Both the position numbers and the translations under genes were made by a program. DNA of 64,000 nucleotides from Candidatus Gastranaerophilales bacterium (GTDB lineage: Bacteria > Cyanobacteriota > Vampirovibrionia > Gastranaerophilales > Gastranaerophilaceae). Shown piece by piece: positions 1 to 7,318 of the stretch. The stretch lies in the NCBI GenBank assembly GCA_944323695.1, contig CALUTI010000007.1, forward strand, positions 1-64,000, given 5' to 3'. The notes beneath the pieces were generated by a model. The model was given only the letters and a program-made list of their open reading frames with translations. It did no database searches and was not told the origin of the DNA. Every line of letters begins with the position of its first letter. Within the stretch, counting starts at the first letter, position 1.

Positions 1-3
1 TTT

Positions 4-161
4 CCTCGCCCCTTGTGGGAGAGGAAAGAATTTCTTAATGAACGCAGTGAATTTAGAAATTCAGGTGAGGGGTCAAAAACTTTGGCTAATCGTAAACCCC
101 TCACCCGCATTTGTAGCTCACTATGTTCGCACAACTGCGTCCTCTCCCACAAGGGGCGAGG
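4..161. repeat. Palindromic element in front of the first pilin-like gene
   Basis: A perfect 21-bp inverted repeat forms the ends (4-24 and 141-161), with a second inner pair (GTGAGGGGT near 65-73 and ACCCCTCAC near 96-104), so the whole 158 bp can fold into one long hairpin. It lies directly upstream of the pilin ATG at 163, and the pilin reading frame stays open right through it to the window edge. It resembles a short non-autonomous palindromic repeat. The sequence near 44735-44775 in front of the second pilin-like gene is also rich in hairpins but is not the same repeat. Confidence 0.7.
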
Positions 162-162
162 A

Positions 163-954
163 ATGGTTTCTTCAAAACATGCTGCCTTTACTTTGGCCGA
201 AGTTCTTATAACCCTTGGAATAATCGGAATAGTTGCAGCAATGACAATACCGACGTTGATTGCAAATTATCAGGAAAAACAGACAATATCACGCTTACAA
301 AAGGCTTATGCAACACTGAAAAATGCATTAGAAATGGCAAAAGTAGACCATGGAGATTATGCAATGTGGTCTTGGAATCAAATCCCGCAGGAAGATTCAA
401 AAAGGATACAGTATTTTTGGGAAACTTATGGATTTCCACATTTAAAAGTAGCCAAAAAATGTTTTCCCGATACGGATCCCTGCAGGTCTCAATTTAGGAT
501 AAATGATACTACATTATCAAATCCTGATACTAATAATGGTGCATTTATATTAAATGACGGAACATCTGTTTTCAGTTGGGCAGGAGGAAATACTTATTTC
601 CCGCATGTTTGGCTTTATGTTGACATAAATGGAGATTCAAAACCCAACGAAATGGGCAAAGACATGTTTGTCATGTATTTTTCACCTAATAATCCCGGTA
701 ATAAAATAGGTTCAGTTGACGATGACGGGAATTTTGTAGATTCGGGTAAAGTTATGCAAAACGGATATGGATTAACCTTATATGGAGAAGCCAATGGAGT
801 GACGGTTGATGATCTATTGGATCCAAATTTTGTAATGCAGTCAGAAACAGGTGTAAATACTAATATAAGCTGTACAAGAGCAGGCAAAAGACAAACCTGC
901 GCTGCCGCAATAAAATTGAACAACTGGAAGATTCCTGACGGTTATCTGGAATAA
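163..954 (+). CDS. Type IV prepilin-like protein, first copy
   Basis: From the ATG at 163 the protein has 263 residues. A short basic leader (MVSSKHAA) is followed by FTLAEVLITLGIIGIVAA, the N-methylation/cleavage signal and hydrophobic helix of type IV pilins and type II secretion pseudopilins; cleavage before the Phe by a prepilin peptidase is expected. The rest is a globular domain with VDINGDSKPNEMGKD in the middle and a C-terminal NNWKIPDGYLE, both shared in pattern with the copy at 44.9 kb. The frame is open from base 1, so a longer leader starting outside the window is possible, as at the two other loci. An AAGGGG six bases before ATG 163 could serve as ribosome binding site. The stop touches the stop of the convergent decarboxylase gene. 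Confidence 0.85.
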   Translation: MVSSKHAAFTLAEVLITLGIIGIVAAMTIPTLIANYQEKQTISRLQKAYATLKNALEMAKVDHGDYAMWSWNQIPQEDSKRIQYFWETYGFPHLKVAKKCFPDTDPCRSQFRINDTTLSNPDTNNGAFILNDGTSVFSWAGGNTYFPHVWLYVDINGDSKPNEMGKDMFVMYFSPNNPGNKIGSVDDDGNFVDSGKVMQNGYGLTLYGEANGVTVDDLLDPNFVMQSETGVNTNISCTRAGKRQTCAAAIKLNNWKIPDGYLE

Positions 955-2379
955 TTATTTGATAACTTCAATAAATTCATAATCCGTCAAATACGGCATG
1001 TGGCTTTCGGTTATCAATTCACCAGGAAGCAAAACGGCAATACCTGGCGGGCATTCTGCAATTATTTCTGCGGAAATCCTGCCTATTGCCTGTGACTTCG
1101 GTATTGTTTCTTTTGCTGAATAATATGCCTCACGCAAATTCATTTTTATAATAGGTGTCAACATCGGCATGTGCTTTTTATTTTCCAGATAACAAATATC
1201 CGAATAATTTGTTTGATCAATTTTTTTAAGGCAATCAACAAGATATTGAATGTCTGAGCGTTTGTTGCCAATGTTTGACAATAATAAAAGCCCTGCATCA
1301 GATGCACTTTCAACTTCAATGTTAAAATCAATCTCTAAAATTGATTCAAGTCTTTTGCCGGATAATCCGTCAGCCTTGATAAATACTTTTGTTACATCTG
1401 TTTTATACCCGAAATCAGGTTTTAATTGATGTATATGCTCCATTTTATCAATTTCACTGCGTAAATATTTCGCGTTTAAAATAGCACGTTGAAGCTGTTT
1501 TCTGCCTCTGGGGCTTTCAAGATTTGCTCTTGCCGCATCAAGACTTGCCAGAAGCATTAATGACGGGCTTGTTGTATGTAGAAGCTTCAAAGCTTTTTCT
1601 ACAGCATCAACATCTAAAATAGAGTTTTCTGAAATATGAAGCATAGAGCTTTGACTCATACTTCCGCCTGTTTTATGGAGTGAATGAACAACCGCATCTG
1701 CTCCTAATTTCAATGCAGATGTCGGCAAGTGGTCATTAAAATTCCAAAGACAGGCATGTGCTTCATCAACAATTAACGGAACATTATATCTTTTACAAAT
1801 TACGGAAATTGATTTTATGTCAGATACAACGCCTTCATAAGTTGGATTTGTAATCCATACCATAGAAACATCATTGTGATTTTTTAACAATTCTTCTATA
1901 CGTTCGGGGTTTACATTGCCCCAGATTCCCCAGTCTTCAAATCTTTCAGGCACAAGCCATAAAGGTTCCGCGCCTGATATTATCATACCGGTAAGGACAG
2001 ATCTATGACAATTTCTGTTTGTTATAATTTTTTGGCCTTTTTTGGTTAATCCCATTGCTAACGCAAGGTTACCTGCGGTTGAACCGTTTAATAAAAAGAA
2101 TGTTTTTTTTGCGCCAAACGCTTTTGCAGCAAGTTCTTGCGCTTCTTTTATCGGACCTGTTGCAGGATGAAGTGTTCCCAAATTGTCGAATTCATCCGTT
2201 GTATCAACAGCAAGTGCTTTTCTTCCTATAAGCTGTTTGAATTCAGGTAATGCACCGCTGCCTTTTGTATGTCCCGGAATGTGAAACTGATAGGTCGGAT
2301 TTTCATAAGCCTTTTTCAATGCTTCTACTATCGGGGCATGGGTTTTTGTATATTTATTGTTTTTTGTTACACATGTCAT
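955..2379 (-). CDS. Orn/Lys/Arg decarboxylase family PLP enzyme
   Basis: This is a 474-residue fold-type I PLP enzyme of the bacterial Orn/Lys/Arg decarboxylase group, short type (SpeA/YaaO-like, without the N-terminal wing domain). Visible signatures are HIPGHTKG near residue 34, the FLLNGSTAGN phosphate-binding segment near 95, the cofactor-contacting VDEAHACLW near 205 and the Schiff-base lysine in HSLHKTGG near 235. It should decarboxylate a basic amino acid, most likely arginine or lysine as a first step to polyamines, but substrate choice cannot be read from sequence. No partner genes of polyamine synthesis lie next to it. The start ATG at 2379 has no clear ribosome binding site. Confidence 0.9.
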   Translation of the reverse strand: MTCVTKNNKYTKTHAPIVEALKKAYENPTYQFHIPGHTKGSGALPEFKQLIGRKALAVDTTDEFDNLGTLHPATGPIKEAQELAAKAFGAKKTFFLLNGSTAGNLALAMGLTKKGQKIITNRNCHRSVLTGMIISGAEPLWLVPERFEDWGIWGNVNPERIEELLKNHNDVSMVWITNPTYEGVVSDIKSISVICKRYNVPLIVDEAHACLWNFNDHLPTSALKLGADAVVHSLHKTGGSMSQSSMLHISENSILDVDAVEKALKLLHTTSPSLMLLASLDAARANLESPRGRKQLQRAILNAKYLRSEIDKMEHIHQLKPDFGYKTDVTKVFIKADGLSGKRLESILEIDFNIEVESASDAGLLLLSNIGNKRSDIQYLVDCLKKIDQTNYSDICYLENKKHMPMLTPIIKMNLREAYYSAKETIPKSQAIGRISAEIIAECPPGIAVLLPGELITESHMPYLTDYEFIEVIK

Positions 2380-2444
2380 AGTAATAAATAATATACAATA
2401 AAAAAAATTTAAAATACAATATCTTTATGATATAATTAATATTT

Positions 2445-3719
2445 ATGAAGACCTTTTTACAAACGGTTTTAATTATATTGTTTACATTTATCTCAGGGAG
2501 TGCTTTTGCGGTGGAAGGACTTTCTGTTGAAAAAAATGTCCATGAGGGTGAAATTCTGCTGCCTGAAAATACTCAGTTGCCCGAAAGGGATCTTAATAAT
2601 GATGGTGTGATTGACAACAAGGATTTGTTAATAGATACGGCAGAAGAAAACTTCTTTATGTTTAAACACCTTGGGGATCCTATTGACAGGGAAGAAGGTT
2701 CTTTGTTTTATAAAGTGGAAAAAGCTTTAAAGGCTGAAGTTACAAGAACGGATTATAGTAATTATCTTTTAAAAGATATTTTGACCGTTGATTTGGACAA
2801 AGGGCCGGTGGACAGAATTCAATTTTACGGCAAATACCGCGGTAATATGTCGTTTAATTTTGTTGAACAGGGCGATTATGACGGGGATTATGATATCACC
2901 TCGATTGACGTCGGTATGATGGGACAGTTAAATCCTCAATATAAGACGGATTTCAAATTACAATTTAAATTAACGCCGACAAGTGAAAGAACATTTTTTC
3001 AGAATCTCATAAGTGACGCGTATATTGTAAATTCAGCAATACCGCATCATCAAATAATGATTGGTAATTCAAGAAACCAGGTTGGTGTTGAAGGCGGTAT
3101 GAGTACAACTTATGTTCCTTTTATCTTAAGATCACAGATTGCCAGAACATTTGGTAATACCCGTGCCTTTGGTGCTCGAGTTATAGGTAATTATTCCCTT
3201 GTGGATTATAGTTTAGCGTTTAACAGTTCGGATAGATTTTTTAGGGAATTTTTTCCAGGTGCGGAATTCACGGGCTGGGTAAACCTTAAGCCTTTGGGTA
3301 AAACTGATGGCAGATATGGCAAACTTGTTGTCGGCGGTGGTTTAAACGCCGGAAAAAGACACGAAAATTACACTGTTGGCGGGGCATATATCGGCTGGAA
3401 TTATAAAGATTTTATGATAAATGCGGAATATGCAGTTGCTGACGGATATAATGCACGTGTATTGAGTACTGATAAGGCAGAAGGTTTTTATACAACAATC
3501 GGTTATAAGTTGACTCCAAAAGTGCAGCTTGTTGCACGTTTCGACCAATTTGATCCGAACAGGGATATGGATGGAGATATAAGACGTGAGTATTCTGCCG
3601 GTATAAATTATTATGTTATCGGGCAAGGTATGAAAATTTTATTGAATTATGTTTACTGTGACAATCAGAATTTAGAAGACAGTCACAGACTGTTATTAGG
3701 CACACAAATATTGTTGTAG
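2445..3719 (+). CDS. Exported porin-like outer-membrane protein
   Basis: The 424-residue protein starts with a signal peptide (MKTFLQTVLIILFTFISGSAFA). Residues 47-63 (RDLNNDGVIDNKDLLID) match a dockerin/EF-hand-like calcium loop. From about residue 120 on, alternating aromatic and polar strands with repeated VGGGL, IGWNYKDF and YVYCDNQN-type segments suggest an outer-membrane beta-barrel, and the protein ends with LLLGTQILL, a possible last strand. The closest general description is a porin or OprB/OmpA-like barrel; no exact family is recognised. A TATAAT at 2431-2436 lies eight bases before the ATG, so the mRNA probably has almost no leader. Confidence 0.65.
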   Translation: MKTFLQTVLIILFTFISGSAFAVEGLSVEKNVHEGEILLPENTQLPERDLNNDGVIDNKDLLIDTAEENFFMFKHLGDPIDREEGSLFYKVEKALKAEVTRTDYSNYLLKDILTVDLDKGPVDRIQFYGKYRGNMSFNFVEQGDYDGDYDITSIDVGMMGQLNPQYKTDFKLQFKLTPTSERTFFQNLISDAYIVNSAIPHHQIMIGNSRNQVGVEGGMSTTYVPFILRSQIARTFGNTRAFGARVIGNYSLVDYSLAFNSSDRFFREFFPGAEFTGWVNLKPLGKTDGRYGKLVVGGGLNAGKRHENYTVGGAYIGWNYKDFMINAEYAVADGYNARVLSTDKAEGFYTTIGYKLTPKVQLVARFDQFDPNRDMDGDIRREYSAGINYYVIGQGMKILLNYVYCDNQNLEDSHRLLLGTQILL

Positions 3720-3762
3720 AAACAAAGGTTCTGCAACTTTTTTATATATGATTAAAAACACA

Positions 3763-3948
3763 TTATTTTACGTCGTCTTTTATAACAATGAGGTTGTTCA
3801 TAACTTTCATAGCACAGGTTGGCAAAACAACGTGCTCTAAGCCGTCAGCAATGCTTAAAATTTTTCCTGCACCAAGTACAACATCTTCGCCTTTGTATTG
3901 GAATTTGTAATCAGTTTTTCTGTCAGAGCGGATTGTAATTTTGTCCAT
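3763..3948 (-). CDS. Small conserved-type hypothetical protein (61 aa)
   Basis: This short acidic/basic mixed protein (MDKITIRSDRKTDYKFQYKG...) has no signal peptide or membrane segment and no family I recognise. It starts 15 bp after the stop of the nucleotidyltransferase-like gene and is preceded by GGGAAAAAACA, a weak ribosome binding site. The position suggests it is the last gene of a hisS-led transcript. Its predicted strand-rich pattern resembles a small beta-barrel, which is a guess. Confidence 0.6.
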   Translation of the reverse strand: MDKITIRSDRKTDYKFQYKGEDVVLGAGKILSIADGLEHVVLPTCAMKVMNNLIVIKDDVK

Positions 3949-3963
3949 TGTTTTTTCCCTTTA

Positions 3964-4296
3964 CTAGTCTTTCATTATACCGAGAGCATCAAAAAATATG
4001 CCCTCTTCCATTACCTCATTATATAAATCTTCATCCTTTTTGAAATCCTCCATTGTATAAGGATAAAGGTCTATACAAACATTCATTTCGGTTTCTATTT
4101 TTCCGATAATCGGCCAGATTTCTTCACGTTTTGCCTTGTCTTCGGTGTCAAAAATTGCGACGAGTTCGATATCTTCACCTTCATGGTTTTTGCCGTCCAA
4201 AAATTGGCCGAAAAGATAAATCCCTTTGAAATCATCAAATTTTTTTCTAAGAGATGAAGTTAATACTTTTATGACGTCGTGTACCGGACTTGTCAT
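3964..4296 (-). CDS. Degenerate nucleotidyltransferase-like protein
   Basis: This 110-residue protein has the layout of a minimal nucleotidyltransferase (MNT-type): helix, then GIYLFGQFLDG, then EDIELVAIF, then a strand with CIDLYPY. In active family members these positions read GSxxxG and D-x-D. Here the Ser is Gln and the acidic pair reads E-D-I-E, so activity is doubtful. It overlaps hisS by 4 bp (ATGA-type junction at 4293-4296), which indicates translational coupling. No HEPN partner gene is adjacent, so a MNT/HEPN toxin pair is not supported. Confidence 0.65.
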   Translation of the reverse strand: MTSPVHDVIKVLTSSLRKKFDDFKGIYLFGQFLDGKNHEGEDIELVAIFDTEDKAKREEIWPIIGKIETEMNVCIDLYPYTMEDFKKDEDLYNEVMEEGIFFDALGIMKD

Positions 4297-5528
4297 AATA
4301 TACTCCTTAATTCTTGTCTTGAAACGGTTTTTTGCTCTCCTGTTGCAAGATTTTTTACGGAAACTTTTCCTGCATTAATTTCATCTTCGCCCAGAATTAG
4401 AGCGTAATCTGCAACCTTTGAGGCCTTTTCAAGCTGTTTTGTAAATTTTTTATTACTTAAATCGAATTCTATATTGTATCCATTATTTCTTAGTTCTTCC
4501 GCAAGTTCAAAAGCATCAACCGGAGAATTAGAAACAATATATCCGTTAAGTTTTTTGGGCTGAGGTACAGACAAAAGTGAGTTTAATCTTTCCATACCCA
4601 TTGCCCAGCCGACAGCAGGTGTGTCATCACCGCCAAGATTTCTTACCAAACTGTCATAGCGCCCGCCGCCGCAGACTGCATTTTGTGAGCCTAAGTTGTT
4701 TGATTTAATTTCAAAAACGGTTCTGTTATAGTAATCTAAACCTCTTACCAAAAGCTTATTTACTGTGTATTTTACATTTAGCTTATCAAGGTAAGTCTTT
4801 AATTTTGAAAAATGTTCTGCACATTCTTCACAAATATAGTCAGATTGGATAACTTTTTGGATTTCCGGTTTTTCAAAAATAGCTTTGCAGCTTTCAACTT
4901 TACAATCCAAAAGTCTCAACGGATTTTTTTCATATCTGTTTTTGCAGTCATCACAAAGGTTTTCAAATTCAGGTTTTAAAACTTCTTTAAGTCTTGTTTT
5001 GAACTCTTCACGGCATTTTGGGCAGCCAAGAGAATTGATTTCCACTTCCAAATCATTTAAACCTAGTGATTTCAAATAATTAACTGCCATTAAAATAACT
5101 TCAGCATCTGCAGTTGGTTCTTTTACTCCGAACATTTCGACACCAACCTGATGAAATTGCCTTTGTCTGCCTTTTTGCGGTCTTTCGTATCTGAACATCG
5201 GACCTTTGTACCATAATTTTACAGGCGGAGACAATCTTGCCATTCCGTTTTCAATGTATGAGCGAACAACGCCGGCTGTGTTTTCCGGACGTAAAGTCAG
5301 TGATCTGTCGCTTTTTTCAAAAGTATACATTTCTTTATTTACGATATCGGTTGTATCTCCGACACCGCGGGCAAAAAGTTCCGTTGCCTCAAAAATTGGT
5401 GTTCGGATTTCTTTATAACCGTATCTGGTAAAGATTTTCAGGGCATTTTCTTCCAAAATATGCCACTGATCAACTTCTTGAGGTAAAATGTCATGTGTAC
5501 CTTTGATTACATTGATAATTTTTGTCAT
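4293..5528 (-). CDS. hisS: Histidyl-tRNA synthetase
   Basis: At 411 residues this is a normal-length class II HisRS that charges tRNA-His. Motif 1 lies around IRTPIFEATELF, motif 2 around FRYERPQKGRQRQFHQVGVE, and the histidine-specific signatures LVRGLDYYNRTVFE and GGGRYDSL are intact; the C-terminal anticodon-binding domain begins near residue 325. It starts with KGTHDILP, typical of the family. It heads a three-gene minus-strand unit with the two small genes below it. The 370-bp region upstream holds the candidate ncRNA on the other strand. Confidence 0.97.
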   Translation of the reverse strand: MTKIINVIKGTHDILPQEVDQWHILEENALKIFTRYGYKEIRTPIFEATELFARGVGDTTDIVNKEMYTFEKSDRSLTLRPENTAGVVRSYIENGMARLSPPVKLWYKGPMFRYERPQKGRQRQFHQVGVEMFGVKEPTADAEVILMAVNYLKSLGLNDLEVEINSLGCPKCREEFKTRLKEVLKPEFENLCDDCKNRYEKNPLRLLDCKVESCKAIFEKPEIQKVIQSDYICEECAEHFSKLKTYLDKLNVKYTVNKLLVRGLDYYNRTVFEIKSNNLGSQNAVCGGGRYDSLVRNLGGDDTPAVGWAMGMERLNSLLSVPQPKKLNGYIVSNSPVDAFELAEELRNNGYNIEFDLSNKKFTKQLEKASKVADYALILGEDEINAGKVSVKNLATGEQKTVSRQELRSIL

Positions 5529-5618
5529 AAATTGATTATAGTAATTTAAGTTTTAATTGTCAATCATTTTTCAAACAAAATGCTTTTCGGTATTTATTCA
5601 TAATATTTCCTAAAAATG

Positions 5619-5647
5619 TTGACTTTGATTTTAATATTTGGTATGAT
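5619..5647 (+). promoter_or_regulatory. Sigma-70 promoter of the candidate ncRNA
   Basis: TTGACT at 5619-5624 and TATGAT at 5642-5647 are separated by 17 bp, which is close to consensus. No protein gene follows on this strand before 6322, so the promoter most likely serves the structured RNA that starts near 5654. Confidence 0.75.
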
Positions 5648-5653
5648 AATGAC

Positions 5654-5848
5654 GAGGGAAAGCTCCAAACCTCCTCCGACACAGACTTGTTATGAGGATT
5701 AAGGCGGAAAGGGGGTGATAATATCTTATGGTTTTCAGTATTACTGAAAAAGCACTATGGCTTATATTAATAATACTCATAGTGCTAAAAATCAAAAGAT
5801 AGGGAGTTATGAAAGCTCTAAAGGAAACCACCCTTTAGGGCTTTTCCC
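5654..5848 (+). ncRNA. Candidate structured small RNA (about 195 nt)
   Basis: An independent transcript is indicated by the promoter just upstream and the terminator-like hairpin at its end. The RNA can fold extensively: 5' AGGGAAAGCTC pairs with 3' GGGCTTTTCCCT to close the molecule; TATCTT (5728 region) pairs with AAGATA (5796 region) around two perfect 8-bp hairpins, TTTTCAGT/ACTGAAAA and GCACTATG/CATAGTGC. No credible open reading frame lies inside on this strand. A long closed rod with internal loops is compatible with 6S RNA, but conserved 6S features cannot be checked by eye. The family is unknown. Confidence 0.55.
5812..5845 (+). terminator. Terminator-like hairpin at the ncRNA 3' end
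   Basis: AAAGCTCTAAAGG (5812-5824) pairs with CCTTTAGGGCTTT (5832-5844), followed by a short T/C-rich run. GAAAGCTC also occurs at the RNA 5' end, so the 3' arm could pair with either, giving two exclusive folds. Confidence 0.55.
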
Positions 5849-5899
5849 TATATATTCATTATAACTCCTTTTTTTATAATGTCAACTGTAGAACCTTTA

Positions 5900-6220
5900 T
5901 TAATGTTTTTTGTTAATTATCGCATCAAGAATCGGTTCAATGTAATCTAAATCCTTATCGCTGAGCATTTTGAGTTTCAAAATAATATTATTGATTCTGG
6001 AAGGTTCTTTTTTACTAAAAGAAAATAGCTCGTTATAATCTATTTTGAAATTTTTGTGAATTTTTTCAAGGGTTTCTGCGGATGCAAAATTAACGCCTCT
6101 TTCAAGTTCGGATAGCGAATGACGGCTGATTCCGATTATTTCTGCAAATTTTTCCTGCGATAATTTCAGGTTTTTTCTCAGTGTTTTAATTTTTAGTCCT
6201 AGCTGCTTTTTTACATTCAT
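5900..6220 (-). CDS. XRE-family transcriptional regulator
   Basis: The 106-residue protein has a complete Cro/C1-type helix-turn-helix in residues 5-60 (LGLKIKTLRKNLKLSQEKFA, then IGISRHSLSELERG). The C-terminal 45 residues are helical and may form a dimer interface; ILDAIINK at the end is a small repeat-like helix. It is transcribed away from the LuxR-like gene at 6322. A perfect 12-bp inverted repeat four bases upstream of its ATG is a likely autoregulatory operator. No phage genes flank it. Confidence 0.85.
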   Translation of the reverse strand: MNVKKQLGLKIKTLRKNLKLSQEKFAEIIGISRHSLSELERGVNFASAETLEKIHKNFKIDYNELFSFSKKEPSRINNIILKLKMLSDKDLDYIEPILDAIINKKH

Positions 6221-6223
6221 TAT

Positions 6224-6249
6224 AAAAGTTTAATATTTATTAAACTTTT
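6224..6249. promoter_or_regulatory. Perfect 12-bp inverted repeat, likely operator of the XRE regulator
   Basis: AAAAGTTTAATA at 6224-6235 is mirrored exactly at 6238-6249 with a 2-bp centre. It lies immediately before the regulator start codon at 6220, where binding would block its own transcription or translation start region. Confidence 0.6.
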
Positions 6250-6269
6250 TAACTATATCCTAACATATA

Positions 6270-6283
6270 ATAACAATTGTTAT
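6270..6283. promoter_or_regulatory. 14-bp palindrome between divergent regulators
   Basis: ATAACAATTGTTAT is a perfect palindrome in the 100-bp region between the XRE gene (minus) and the LuxR-like gene (plus). It is followed by AT-rich sequence with TATAAT-like elements, so it could control either promoter. Confidence 0.4.
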
Positions 6284-6321
6284 ATAATATATAACAAAAG
6301 TATTAAATTATCATTAAAAAT

Positions 6322-6519
6322 ATGGAAGAAAAATTAACCGATTTTGAGAAAAAGATTGCTTTTGCGATTGCTCAGGGTCAAAATTCAAGGCAGATTGCCG
6401 AGTGGTACGGGATAACCTACCAAGAATATGTAAATTGTAAACGACGAATTTTACGAAAATTAAAAATAAAAAGGATGACGCAGATTTTTTCGCTGTTAAC
6501 TAAGCAGGATTTTTATTAA
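6322..6519 (+). CDS. Small LuxR/GerE-like helix-turn-helix protein
   Basis: The protein has 65 residues and consists only of a DNA-binding domain: LTDFEKKIAFAIAQGQNSRQ, then IAEWYGITYQEYVNCKRRIL, then RKLKIKRMT. The order matches the LuxR-type domain of the 81-aa protein at 16639 (LTDREIEVL..., [11 protein letters not shown]), although the recognition helix is more diverged. There is no receiver or sensor domain. It lies divergent from an XRE regulator and convergent with another one, in a cluster of small regulators. Confidence 0.7.
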   Translation: MEEKLTDFEKKIAFAIAQGQNSRQIAEWYGITYQEYVNCKRRILRKLKIKRMTQIFSLLTKQDFY

Positions 6520-6520
6520 T

Positions 6521-6730
6521 TTATTCTTCATCCGGAATTTCAATTATAATGTCTAAGGCATTGCAACCAAGAAATTGTGCTACTTTTTCAATCGTTTTTA
6601 GTCGAAAGTCATTACTATCTCCTTTCAACATTTTTGTAACTGTAGCAGGACTTACCTTTGCGCCTTTAACTATGTCGTCTCTTGTGTAATGTTTTTTCCA
6701 TTTCACATTATGTAGGTTAACAATCAACAT
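6521..6730 (-). CDS. Small XRE-like DNA-binding protein
   Basis: From ATG 6730 the protein has 69 residues (MLIVNLHNVKWKKHYTRDDI...) with a helix-turn-helix around DIVKGAKVSPATVTKMLKGD and a C-terminal FLGCNALDIIIEIPDEE typical of Cro/C1-type proteins. A longer reading to 6817 would add an implausible hydrophobic start. TATAAT (minus strand, 6737-6742) ends six bases before the ATG, so the mRNA would be nearly leaderless. Its control region overlaps the strong promoter of the divergent gene at 6838, a common layout for a repressor that controls its neighbour. Confidence 0.75.
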   Translation of the reverse strand: MLIVNLHNVKWKKHYTRDDIVKGAKVSPATVTKMLKGDSNDFRLKTIEKVAQFLGCNALDIIIEIPDEE

Positions 6731-6758
6731 TTGTTCATTATAACTTTGAATAAAAATG

Positions 6759-6787
6759 TTGACATTATATATATAATATAGTACAAT
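6759..6787 (+). promoter_or_regulatory. Strong sigma-70 promoter for the 103-aa gene
   Basis: TTGACA at 6759-6764 and TACAAT at 6782-6787 are 17 bp apart. The -35 box overlaps the upstream region of the divergent XRE-like gene, so that protein may control this promoter. Confidence 0.75.
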
Positions 6788-6837
6788 ATGGATAAATAAA
6801 TATCCAAAATGTAACATATATTAACAGGAAATTAATT

Positions 6838-7149
6838 ATGACAGGATTTATTCCGGACAAATTGCCTTGTAATATTTCATTAGTTAATAATGAAATTATT
6901 CAAACACAAATACAATATGACCGTCTTGCGTCTGTTGTCAGAGTTCTAGGTACAATGCTTACAGTAGAAGGTGCTCAGTCATTTTTTAAAAAGGCTGATA
7001 TAAATTATCAACTTGATTCTCTGGCTGAAAATATGTCCAAATTGGATATACATTTATGCAATCTAAAGGCTCAGATTAACTTTTTGCTGGAAGAAGAAAA
7101 AAAAGAGATAAAATCAGAATTAATTGATGCCTCAAAAGAGGAATATTAG
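6838..7149 (+). CDS. Hypothetical helical protein (103 aa)
   Basis: No known family is recognised. The protein is mostly helical, with heptad-like patterns in residues 22-75 and a charged C-terminus (LLEEEKKEIKSELIDASKEEY). No signal peptide or membrane segment is visible. It has its own strong promoter and sits divergent from a small XRE-like repressor candidate, an arrangement seen in regulated accessory pairs. The intergenic region to tdk (7150-7318) holds only the tdk promoter. Confidence 0.65.
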   Translation: MTGFIPDKLPCNISLVNNEIIQTQIQYDRLASVVRVLGTMLTVEGAQSFFKKADINYQLDSLAENMSKLDIHLCNLKAQINFLLEEEKKEIKSELIDASKEEY

Positions 7150-7249
7150 ACATATTGGCAAAGATACAGTTTTTGTACTAATAATAAGAGTTATCTTTAT
7201 GTCTCAGAGTGAACTGTATATTTTGCTTAACAAAATTGTAATGTTTGCT

Positions 7250-7277
7250 TTGCAAAAACAAAATTCGGGAGTATAAT
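7250..7277 (+). promoter_or_regulatory. Promoter for tdk
   Basis: TTGCAA at 7250-7255 and TATAAT at 7272-7277 with a 16-bp spacer, about 40 bp before the tdk start. Confidence 0.65.
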
Positions 7278-7318
7278 AAAAAGTGTAAAAGATACGACAT
7301 ATTTTGGGGATATAGGGG

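Noticed and set aside
3964-4296. Antitoxin half of a MNT/HEPN toxin-antitoxin pair
   Set aside because: No HEPN-type gene is adjacent, and the gene is coupled to hisS instead.
5654-5848. RNase P RNA or T-box leader in the region upstream of hisS
   Set aside because: GAGGGAAAGCTCC recalls the RNase P start and AGGGTGG (minus strand) recalls the T-box, but the RNA is far too short for RNase P, the T-box-like bases lie at the wrong end relative to hisS, and the promoter is on the plus strand.
5900-7149. Prophage immunity region
   Set aside because: Small repressors with operators are present, but no structural, lysis, replication or integrase genes are found around them.
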